From assembly GCA_016192525.1 (NCBI GenBank), contig JACPTZ010000168.1, positions 1-64,000 on the forward strand: a stretch of 64,000 bases of DNA, given 5' to 3'. Shown piece by piece: positions 33,150-40,365 of the stretch; positions within the stretch are counted from its first letter, which is position 1, and every line of letters begins with the position of its first letter. Below the pieces are notes generated by a model that searched no databases, was not told where the DNA came from, and was given only the letters and a program-made list of their open reading frames with translations. The stretch comes from Planctomycetota bacterium. Its GTDB lineage: Bacteria > Planctomycetota > MHYJ01 > JACPTZ01. The translations under genes were made by a program, and so were the position numbers.

Positions 33150-35773
33150 GGCTCCTGGGGCCCGATCGGATCGGGAACTTCTGTTTCCCATGGATCGTAC
33201 AACACGCCTGGAGACACCTTGTCTCCATAAAACTGTGGATTCGGATAGGGAATGACGAGGGGGCCGGTCGCCTTTCCCCACCAATTCTGACGCGCGTCGA
33301 TCAATGACGTCGGAGGCTGCACGCCGGCGGAGATGTCCACCCACGCTCCATACTGCGAGTGCCCTGCGATGGAACACTTCCGGACCGCAATGCTGGACGC
33401 AAACCCGGCGCGGATTCCCACGGGACTCAAGGCGCCGTCGAAGACCGTGCGTTCGAGGGTCGCCTTGCCGTGCGACTGAAAGGAACTCTCCACGAGATTG
33501 AACTGAACCGGAGCCTGGGTTCGGAAGAGGCAGTATTGGACGAGCACGTCCGAGGCATGCAGGTACATTCCGGCGGTCGTAACGGCCTTGATTTCGCTGT
33601 TCGCCATCTCAAAGGCCGGCTTGAAGCCAAGCACGCCGTGGGCGAACTCCCCGTCGATGTCGAGACGGTCAAAGAGGACATTGCCGCGGTTTCGGGCCTT
33701 GTCGATCAGCCAGACCGCGTTTGTGCCCCGGAAATCGCTTCGTTCGAGCTTGTTCGGCCCCGCCAGGGCGCGGGCCAGCTCGCGCCCGGCAAACTGAAAT
33801 CCTGTGTTTGAAGAGAACTTGACGTTTCTCGCCGCGAGCGCGATCGGAGGGTGCGCGCCATTTGCGAAGACGGCGCTTCCCTCTGCCGTCGAGATGTTCT
33901 GATCGAAGAGAATGGTCTTGCCTTCGCCGCCGTCGATATCGAGCGTGCCCAGCATCCAGACGGTGATGCCGCCGCCCCCCTTCGGGGCTTCATTCTTCGT
34001 CAGTGAGATCCGATCGCGCAACCTCAGAACAGCACCAAGATCCGAGACGAAGGCTGCTCCTCCTTGGGACGACGTGTTTCGATCAAAGACGATACCGACA
34101 GCGCCTCCCCCTCCTCGACAATCAACTCTTGTGAATTCTTGAACGCAGATCCCGCCCCCTAGCCCGCTCAGCGCGATGTTGTGCTCAAACACACTTCCTG
34201 CTTCAAGAGTTACAGTCGTTTCCTGAGTCGCCAGTATCCCCCCCCCATGCTTCAATGAGGTATTGTCCTCAAACCGCGTCTTTCCTCGCAGCGTCGACCG
34301 TTCCGCGTAGATTCCCCCTCCAGATCCCGTGGCTGAATTCTCCTTCAGGGTCGTTTCATTCAGGAGCGTCACGTTCGCGCATGCGGACAAGAAGAGGGCC
34401 CCGCCTCGTCCCCTGGAGCCCTGTCCCGCGCCTTGTGCCGCATTCTTGATGAACTGCACGCCGTCGATTCGGATCAGCGGCGAGATCGCGCTTACCGCGC
34501 CTCCGTTCCCCTTGTCTGCGTGATTGTCCTCAAAGGCCCCGCCCGCGGCGAGGAGGGGCGCATTCTGGAGCAGGAGGGCGCCGCCGTCTCCCTTCGCCCG
34601 GTTGTGGCGGAAATTCGAACCGTTCAGTTCGAGAATCGAACCGTTTGCCGCGTAGATGGCGCCTCCGCTGCTTCGCGCCTCATTGCGCTCGAAGTCGACC
34701 GTCTTGAACTCGGCTACCGAAAAGTCGATGACACACCCCGCGCCTGTACTGCTCTCGATGTGATTGCGCACGAAACCGCCTGTCATGGTGAATTGACTCT
34801 GACCCGACACGGCGATGCCGGCTCCGAGATCAGCGATGTTTCCGTCGAACTCACAGCCCTCAGCCTCCACGTTGCTTGCGTCGGCGACCGCCAGCGCCCC
34901 TCCCCTTCCCTGCACACTCATGTTCTTGACCTGGAACTTGGACGTCAGAAGACGCGCGGATTGAACGTTCCGCATGCAGACGGCGCCGCCGTCACCATCC
35001 GCTCGATTCTCCTCGAAGACGCAGTCGTCGATTGTCATCCGATTCCGCGTGGCGAAGATGCAGCCGCCGTCCCCGCCGAAGGCCTTGTTCAATCTGTTAA
35101 CGTGATTCGACACGTAGTTGATGTCGCAGTTGTCGAACGCACACGCGCCACCCGCCCCTGCGTCGTTCGAGGAGAATTCGGAGACCTCAATCCTCCCAGT
35201 GATGTTCACGGCCCTGATGGCCCCCCCGAGACTTCCCCCGAGGGCGTGGTTCCCGGTGAAGTGACAATTCGTGACCTGAAGTGTGCCGGCACTCTTATGG
35301 ATCCCGCCGCCTCCCCCGGAGGCGCTCAATCCTTCAAAGCAGCAGCCCGACACGTCCAGGTGGCCGCCCCCGCTGTGGATGCCCGCGCCTGAACCCGATA
35401 TCGCGTTGCCGGTCAGCGTCAACCCTCTAATCGTGGCGCTTCCCGCGCAGGTGAAAATCGGGCCGGCGCCGGATCCCGTGATCGTCGCGCTGCACGGGAA
35501 GTCGAAAAACGTGAACTCGGGCATGCCGAACGGCCCGCCCGGATCGGGGACGACGGCGACAATTCCGCCGCGGACGATGGAACCATCCGGCAGAGTGATC
35601 GGGTCTTCAGGATAGGTATTGGCGTTGATCCACAACTCGAAGGGAACGAAGCCCTGGCTCACGGCGTAGTCCACGGCCGACTTGACGGTCTGGTACGCCT
35701 CGGGGACGTCCTTGGCGACAACGAAGGTGTACTCGCTCTGCCCCCATGCTCGGTCAAGCGGCGCGAAAAGCAC
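33146..35773 (-). CDS. Pmp-like beta-helix surface protein, start separated by poly-G
   Basis: Secreted right-handed beta-helix of 875 residues from the in-frame GTG. It has many FxxN and GGA(I/L/V) repeats (for example GGAV, FEENRADGDGGAV, FRHNRAKGDGGAL, FEDNHADKGNGGAV, GGGI), the motif pair that defines chlamydial polymorphic membrane proteins. No autotransporter barrel follows; the end holds QNWWGKATGPL, common in beta-helix proteins. The GTG falls inside the signal peptide (HKAILWIAFVLFAPLDRAWG). The apparent true start is ATG 35936, with GGGAGGG 5 bases upstream and a promoter behind it. It is one base out of frame because of G14 at 35853-35866. With 13 G the protein would have 929 residues and a complete signal peptide. 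Confidence 0.75.
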   Translation of the reverse strand: MLFAPLDRAWGQSEYTFVVAKDVPEAYQTVKSAVDYAVSQGFVPFELWINANTYPEDPITLPDGSIVRGGIVAVVPDPGGPFGMPEFTFFDFPCSATITGSGAGPIFTCAGSATIRGLTLTGNAISGSGAGIHSGGGHLDVSGCCFEGLSASGGGGGIHKSAGTLQVTNCHFTGNHALGGSLGGAIRAVNITGRIEVSEFSSNDAGAGGACAFDNCDINYVSNHVNRLNKAFGGDGGCIFATRNRMTIDDCVFEENRADGDGGAVCMRNVQSARLLTSKFQVKNMSVQGRGGALAVADASNVEAEGCEFDGNIADLGAGIAVSGQSQFTMTGGFVRNHIESSTGAGCVIDFSVAEFKTVDFERNEARSSGGAIYAANGSILELNGSNFRHNRAKGDGGALLLQNAPLLAAGGAFEDNHADKGNGGAVSAISPLIRIDGVQFIKNAAQGAGQGSRGRGGALFLSACANVTLLNETTLKENSATGSGGGIYAERSTLRGKTRFEDNTSLKHGGGILATQETTVTLEAGSVFEHNIALSGLGGGICVQEFTRVDCRGGGGAVGIVFDRNTSSQGGAAFVSDLGAVLRLRDRISLTKNEAPKGGGGITVWMLGTLDIDGGEGKTILFDQNISTAEGSAVFANGAHPPIALAARNVKFSSNTGFQFAGRELARALAGPNKLERSDFRGTNAVWLIDKARNRGNVLFDRLDIDGEFAHGVLGFKPAFEMANSEIKAVTTAGMYLHASDVLVQYCLFRTQAPVQFNLVESSFQSHGKATLERTVFDGALSPVGIRAGFASSIAVRKCSIAGHSQYGAWVDISAGVQPPTSLIDARQNWWGKATGPLVIPYPNPQFYGDKVSPGVLYDPWETEVPDPIGPQEP

Positions 35774-35852
35774 GAACGCGATCCAGAGGATTGCCTTGTG
35801 CGCGACGTACCGGCGTCTCGACGCTACTCTGGAAGTCTGCCCGGGTGGCGCT

Positions 35853-35866
35853 GGGGGGGGGGGGGG
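35853..35866. repeat. G14 homopolymer, likely phase-variation tract
   Basis: Fourteen G on the plus strand (C14 in the mRNA sense) lie right after an ATG at 35870. With 14, the upstream start reads into a different frame, and the beta-helix frame meets a TGA made by the tract edge. Removing one base joins the start, Pro run and signal peptide in one frame. Such tracts slip during replication. Confidence 0.7.
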
Positions 35867-35981
35867 TCATACTCGAGATGTCAGAAAGCGACGAGGTGAG
35901 CGTCGACGAATCGGCGGCGATCGAGCAGTGCGACATGATGTCCCTCCCGGGGAAGAAACTGTCCAATGCGGCAACCCCGTC

Positions 35982-36009
35982 AGTCTACATCGAACGCGCC
36001 GGATTGCAA
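35982..36009 (-). promoter_or_regulatory. Promoter of the Pmp-like/HEAT operon
   Basis: Reading leftward, TTGCAA (36004-36009), 16 bp, TAGACT (35982-35987), about 45 bp before the ATG at 35936 that has a strong Shine-Dalgarno sequence. It supports the upstream start rather than the GTG at 35773. Confidence 0.55.
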
Positions 36010-36118
36010 GAGGGAATAACGACATGAGAGGCTTCTGGTCGGGCACGCGGTCCAGGTGCGGAGAAGCGCGCGTCCCTGCCCGTCACGGGTGGCATGCAGC
36101 CCGGGACGCGGGGGACCG

Positions 36119-36610
36119 CTACGAATGCCGCCGGCGACTTCGGCGGGCGATCCGCAGGAGGACGTCGACATCGGCCAGGTCTTGCGGACGGCCCACGGCC
36201 CGCTTGTTGCGAAGGAGTTCGCGTCGCCCCAGGAACCAGGCCTTCTGGCCGCCGTACCGCCCCACGCTGCGATTCCGCCAGGCGCTTCCAAAGGAGACCG
36301 CGCTGATGGAGGTGATGACGTCGATCCGCACGGGAGCGACGCCCAAAATCAGCACCTGTCCCCTCTTCTCGAGAATGGCCTCGTCGACGTCGAGCGTCTT
36401 GTACCCGAAATCCCGGATCGCCCGCAGAACGCGGAGGGCGTTCTCCGGTGAAGGCTCCACCCAGAAGTCGATGTCTTTGGTGTATCGCGGCCGCGCGTGG
36501 TAGGAGAAGGCGAACGCACCGACGATCAGATACCTAGCCCCGTTCGAGTTGAGCGAGGCGATAAACTCTTCGAAACTTTGCTCGACGCGGGTAATCTTCC
36601 GCACCACCAT
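36119..36610 (-). CDS. AbiEii/MNT-like nucleotidyltransferase
   Basis: 163 residues with a minimal nucleotidyltransferase signature: YLIVGAFAFSYHARPRYTKDIDFWV, in which G-x-F and the D-I-D pair form the active site, followed by a supporting Asp in VRIDVIT. The C-terminal part (RRELLRNKRAVGRPQDLADV) is typical of proteins annotated AbiEii-like or DUF6036. Start ATG 36610, preceded by GGGGG. The first 77 bp overlap the end of the small upstream gene, a coupling usual for toxin-antitoxin-type pairs. Which partner would be toxic is not clear. Confidence 0.75.
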   Translation of the reverse strand: MVVRKITRVEQSFEEFIASLNSNGARYLIVGAFAFSYHARPRYTKDIDFWVEPSPENALRVLRAIRDFGYKTLDVDEAILEKRGQVLILGVAPVRIDVITSISAVSFGSAWRNRSVGRYGGQKAWFLGRRELLRNKRAVGRPQDLADVDVLLRIARRSRRRHS

Positions 36611-36761
36611 TCCGGAACCCCCTTCCCAATTCGCGACACACCTGCACCAGCGCCACGCGCTCATCCGGCGTCATGGCGGCGTACTCGTCGAGGTCCGCGC
36701 GCTCCGCCTCCTCATGGGAGTGAAAAAGACGCATCGTCATCCGGATGGCTCGACGTTTCAT
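36534..36761 (-). CDS. Small partner protein of the nucleotidyltransferase
   Basis: 75 residues (MKRRAIRMTMRLFHSHEEAE, then DEYAAMTPDERVALVQVCRE). The S/H-EEAE-A-D...MTPEER pattern is common in small proteins encoded just before AbiEii/DUF6036 nucleotidyltransferases. GGGGAG precedes the ATG, and a strong promoter lies 43 bp upstream. No DNA-binding motif is obvious. It overlaps the next gene by 77 bp in another frame, and its C-terminus may be longer than usual as a result. Confidence 0.65.
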   Translation of the reverse strand: MKRRAIRMTMRLFHSHEEAERADLDEYAAMTPDERVALVQVCRELGRGFRNGGAEDYPRRAKFRRVYRLAQLERG

Positions 36762-36803
36762 GGACGCTCCCCGGCGCCGGTCGGCGAGTGAAGCAGCACG
36801 TAC

Positions 36804-36832
36804 ATTCTACCCGATTCCCGCGGGACGGGCAA
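36804..36832 (-). promoter_or_regulatory. Promoter of the nucleotidyltransferase module
   Basis: Reading leftward, TTGCCC (36827-36832), 17 bp, TAGAAT (36804-36809). Confidence 0.65.
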
Positions 36833-36897
36833 GGCCCCTTCGCGCGAGGACGCCGGTGTCGCCCTCTTTCGGCCGGGCGGGGAACGCGGAGGAGGCA

Positions 36898-36926
36898 TTG
36901 CGCCGCCGTGGAGGAAATCCTATCAT
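36898..36926 (+). promoter_or_regulatory. Promoter of the amino-acid ABC transporter
   Basis: TTGCGC (36898-36903), 17 bp, TATCAT (36921-36926). AAGGAG at 36974-36979 then precedes the GTG start at 36986. Confidence 0.5.
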
Positions 36927-36985
36927 GGGCCGGCTTGTGGAAGATCCTCGCCCCCGGCCGCACGGGGGGTGCAAAGGAGACCAGC

Positions 36986-38536
36986 GTGATCCATTCTCGA
37001 CTCGTCCTTCGCGTGAGCGTCCTCTCCCTCGCGTTCACGTCCGCGGCTCCGCTCCTCGCCCAGGACACCCTCTCCGCCGTGCGGCAACGCGGCGCCCTCC
37101 GATGGGGGGCCGATGCCGAGGGCGGAGCCCCCTACGTCTTCAAGGACCCCCGCGATCCCGAGCGTCTCATCGGATTCGAGTGGGACCTGGCCGCCCTGCT
37201 CGCCGGCGAACTCGGCGTGAGGCCCGAGATGGTCCAGAACCAGTGGGACAAGCTCCTCGAGGCGATCAAGCGCTCCGACTTCGATCTCGCCATGAATGGC
37301 GTCGAGATCACCGACGACCGCCGGCAGGAGGTGGACTTCAGCCGCCCGTACTACGTGGCGAGCGAACAACTCGTCGTCCGGAAGGAGATGAGCCAGGTCA
37401 CCTGCCTCGCCGACCTCCGCGGCCGCAAGGTGGGCACGCTCAAGGCCTCCCTCGCGGAACGCATCCTGCGCGGCGACGGGCAGATCGAGGTGGTCACGTA
37501 CGAGGGGCAGGTCGATCCGTACACCGATCTCAAGCTGGGGCGGATCGACGGGGTCCTCATGGACCTCCCCATCGCGCAGTTCTGCGCGCGGCCGGAGAAG
37601 GAGCTCATGTTCGCGGGACCTCCCGTCGGCCAGGCCTTCTACGCCATCGCCGTGAAGAAGGGCGACTCCGCCCTGCTCGGCGCCGTGAATGAGGCGCTCG
37701 ACCGGCTTCAGAAGGACGGGCGGCTGAGGTCGCTCTACGAACGATGGGGCCTGTGGAACGACGCCACGGCGGAGTTCTTCGGCGACCGGCGTCCCCTCGT
37801 CGCCCCGGCCCCGGAGTACGAGGCTTTTCTGGAGGCGATCGGCAAGAAGCCGACGATCACGGCGCGCGTCTGGCAGTACGTCACCTTTCTCCCCCCGCTC
37901 CTCCGCGGGGCGGGGCTGACGCTCTTCCTGTCGGTCACCTCGATGCTGCTCGCGATTGCGATCGGGCTGTCGCTCGCGGTGACGAGGCTCTACGCGGTCC
38001 GGCCGCTGGGTTTTCTCGCCACCGCCTACGTGGAGCTGGTCCGCGGGACCCCGCTCCTCGTCCAGTTGTACATCCTCTACTATGGGCTGCCCTACGCGGG
38101 GATCCTCCTGAGCGCGGGGGTGGCGGCGATTCTCGGACTCTCACTGAACTACGCGGCGTACGAGGCGGAGAACTACCGGGCCGGCATCCAGGCGATCCCG
38201 AAGGGGCAGATGGAGGCGGCGCTGGCCCTCGGGATGTCGCGCTGGCAGGCGCTCCGGCACGTGATCCTCCCGCAGGCGGTGCGGATCGTGATCCCGCCGG
38301 TGACGAACGACTTCATCTCGCTCCTCAAGGACTCGTCGATCGTCTCGGTCATCACGATGGTGGAGCTGACGAAAGAGTACGGGATGCTCGCGGCGGCGCA
38401 CCAGGACTATCTGGGGGTGGGTCTCCTGGCGGCGACGCTCTACTTCCTGCTCGGGTGGCCCTTCGCGCGGCTCGCGGCGTGGACGGAGAAGAGATTCGCC
38501 CCGGACCGGGCGGCGGTGGGGCTGGCGGCGGCATGA
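36986..38536 (+). CDS. Fused substrate-binding/permease protein of a polar amino-acid ABC transporter
   Basis: 516 residues. A signal peptide (VLSLAFTSAAPLLAQ) precedes a family-3 solute-binding domain to about residue 270 (GFEWDLAALLAGELG; FDLAMNGVEITDDR; GRKVGTLKAS). A GlnP-type permease follows, with LTLFLSVTSMLLAIAIGLSL, VELVRGTPLLVQLYILYYG and the EAA loop EAALALGMSRWQALRHVILP. Fusion of receptor and channel in one chain is known in some amino-acid importers. GTG 36986 with AAGGAG 7 bases upstream is the start; the longer open frame to 36497 is not coding. Its ATPase is the gene at 39150, separated by one unrelated gene. Confidence 0.9.
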   Translation: MIHSRLVLRVSVLSLAFTSAAPLLAQDTLSAVRQRGALRWGADAEGGAPYVFKDPRDPERLIGFEWDLAALLAGELGVRPEMVQNQWDKLLEAIKRSDFDLAMNGVEITDDRRQEVDFSRPYYVASEQLVVRKEMSQVTCLADLRGRKVGTLKASLAERILRGDGQIEVVTYEGQVDPYTDLKLGRIDGVLMDLPIAQFCARPEKELMFAGPPVGQAFYAIAVKKGDSALLGAVNEALDRLQKDGRLRSLYERWGLWNDATAEFFGDRRPLVAPAPEYEAFLEAIGKKPTITARVWQYVTFLPPLLRGAGLTLFLSVTSMLLAIAIGLSLAVTRLYAVRPLGFLATAYVELVRGTPLLVQLYILYYGLPYAGILLSAGVAAILGLSLNYAAYEAENYRAGIQAIPKGQMEAALALGMSRWQALRHVILPQAVRIVIPPVTNDFISLLKDSSIVSVITMVELTKEYGMLAAAHQDYLGVGLLAATLYFLLGWPFARLAAWTEKRFAPDRAAVGLAAA

Positions 38537-38582
38537 CGGCGTGTGGACCGCGGAGACGCGGAAGACGCGAAGGAGGCACAGC

Positions 38583-39032
38583 GTGGAGATGCCGCTCTGG
38601 TGGATTCCGTTCATCCTCCCGGCCATCTGGGCATGGGTCGCTCTGATTGTCTCCTTCGTCGGCGGGTGGTGGCGCCTGGGGAGGGAGTACCGAGCCGACA
38701 GCGAACCCTCCGGGGACCGTCGCAAGATCCGAAGCGCGACCTTTGAGTGGATGATGAACTACAACAATGTCCTGACGGTCTGGGTTTCGCCGGACGGGAT
38801 GTATCTCAGGACCATGTTCCTGTTCCGGCTCTTCCATCCGACACTCTTCATTCCGTGGAGGGACATTGGCGACATTCGAGTTGAGAAGGTGCTCCTCTGG
38901 AAGTGCTTGCGATGCAGACTTGGAAGGCCCCCGAACGGGGTGCGCGTGCAATTCCCACTCGACCTGCTGGAGGCGATGCGGGAGCACCTGGTCAGAGCGG
39001 GTGTCGAGATTGGGGGAGCGAGTGCAGGCTGA
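38583..39032 (+). CDS. Small membrane protein with PH-like domain, unknown function
   Basis: 149 residues: one or two N-terminal hydrophobic segments (WWIPFILPAIWAWVALIVSF) and a beta-rich part (VLTVWVSPDGMYLRTMFLF; FHPTLFIPWRDIGDIRVE) that resembles bacterial PH-like domains. AGGAGG lies 6 bases before the GTG at 38583; an ATG two codons later is the alternative. It sits between the two genes of the amino-acid transporter, which is otherwise one system. It may be a recent insertion or an accessory part. Confidence 0.65.
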   Translation: MEMPLWWIPFILPAIWAWVALIVSFVGGWWRLGREYRADSEPSGDRRKIRSATFEWMMNYNNVLTVWVSPDGMYLRTMFLFRLFHPTLFIPWRDIGDIRVEKVLLWKCLRCRLGRPPNGVRVQFPLDLLEAMREHLVRAGVEIGGASAG

Positions 39033-39149
39033 CCTCCGCGGCCCCGGACCCGATGTAGGGCCGCCCCTTGCGGGCGGCCTCGACTTGGCCGCGCGAACAG
39101 GGGCAGGCCGGGGGCAAGCCCCGGCCCTGCAAGGAAAGGACGTCCTCTT

Positions 39150-39941
39150 ATGAGCGAGTCGCCGTCCGCGAACGCGCCCGTCTCCGCGAGCCCCCTCATC
39201 GAGGTCGCCCATCTCGCGCGATCGGTGGGGTCGATCGTCATCCTGCGGGACATCTCATTCACGGCCGCGCGATCCACGCTCACGGCGGTCATCGGGCCTT
39301 CGGGCTCCGGCAAGTCGACTGTCCTTCGCTGCCTGAACGGTCTCGAAGCGTTCGACGGCGGGTCGATCCGGATCGGACCGGTCACGCTGAACGGTACGGC
39401 CACCCCGGCGGAGCGCGAGGCGGCCGTCCGGGAGATCCGGCGCGAGACGGGGATGGTCTTTCAGCAGTTCAACCTGTTTCCTCATCACACGGCGCTCGGC
39501 AATGTCGCCCTCGCCCCCCGGGTGGTGAAGGGGGCGGCGCGGGAGGTGACGGAGGCGAAGGCGCGCGAACTCCTCGCCAAGGTGGGGCTCGCCGACCGCG
39601 CCGGTCACTATCCGGGTCAGCTCTCCGGCGGCCAGCAGCAGCGGGTGGCGATCGCCCGCGTCCTCGCGATGGAGCCGGAGGTGCTGCTCTACGACGAGCC
39701 GACCTCGGCCCTCGATCCCTCGCTCGTCGACGAGGTGCTGAACGTGATGCGCGATCTCCGCCGGAACGGGATGACGCAGATCGTGGTGACCCACGAGATG
39801 GGATTCGCGCGCGAGGCCGCCGACCAGGTCCTCTTCCTCGACGGCGGCGGGGTGGCCGAGTCGGGGCCGCCCTCGCAGATCTTCGGAGAGCCGAAGGAAG
39901 CGCGGACGCGGGAGTTCCTCAAGCGGTTTCTCAGCAACTGA
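39150..39941 (+). CDS. Polar amino-acid ABC transporter ATP-binding protein (GlnQ-like)
   Basis: 263-residue ATPase: Walker [11 protein letters not shown]-loop [18 protein letters not shown], signature [16 protein letters not shown], Walker [14 protein letters not shown], switch His VVTHEMGFA. The ALEPE-type features place it with glutamine/arginine importers (GlnQ/ArtP). It partners the fused receptor-permease at 36986. The 117 bp upstream hold GC palindromes (GGGCCGCCCCTTGCGGGCGGCC-like) and no separate promoter was found; AAGGA precedes the ATG. Confidence 0.92.
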   Translation: MSESPSANAPVSASPLIEVAHLARSVGSIVILRDISFTAARSTLTAVIGPSGSGKSTVLRCLNGLEAFDGGSIRIGPVTLNGTATPAEREAAVREIRRETGMVFQQFNLFPHHTALGNVALAPRVVKGAAREVTEAKARELLAKVGLADRAGHYPGQLSGGQQQRVAIARVLAMEPEVLLYDEPTSALDPSLVDEVLNVMRDLRRNGMTQIVVTHEMGFAREAADQVLFLDGGGVAESGPPSQIFGEPKEARTREFLKRFLSN

Positions 39942-40365
39942 AGCACCGAAATGCCCGATGCGAGGGAGTCCCTGGTGACAGGTCAACACCAGGCAGCGCG
40001 AGGTGATTCTCTGCTACGAGGTTACCGTCGCATTGTCATCCTGAGCCTCGGCCGCCGGCCGAGGCGAAGGACCACCAGCGTGTACGGTTCGCAGACTCCT
40101 TCGCTGGTGATCCTTCGCTCAGCCGGCCAAACGCCTGTCCGCCATCTGTGTGGCGGAGCGGCCGGCTGAGCTCAGGATGACAATTCGGCGCACCGCACGT
40201 CGGCGCATTCCTTCTCAGGCTCTCACCCTGCCCACTCCCGGGGGGAGAGGGAAAGACCGGGCGGAACCCGCTGGCCCGAAAAAACCGTGCGGCCCCGGGA
40301 GCAGGGCGGCATAATCGCGCCCCGACGCGGCGCCCGCCGGAACATCGCCCAGGAACTCACCCCGC
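39942..40365. repeat. Non-coding stretch with a TCATCCTGAG element
   Basis: These 424 bp hold no gene. TGTCATCCTGAG (40034-40045) and CTCAGGATGACA (40171-40182) bound an element with internal GCCGGCCGAG and GCCGGCTGAGC palindromes. Its right flank (40183-40223) matches the right arm of the 16697-16905 element. CATAAT at 40310-40315 could be the -10 box of the kinase gene, but no good -35 box is seen. Confidence 0.55.

Noticed and set aside
36497-36985. N-terminal extension of the receptor-permease gene
   Set aside because: A promoter and an AAGGAG-GTG start with signal peptide lie at 36898-36986; the extension overlaps the divergent nucleotidyltransferase genes.
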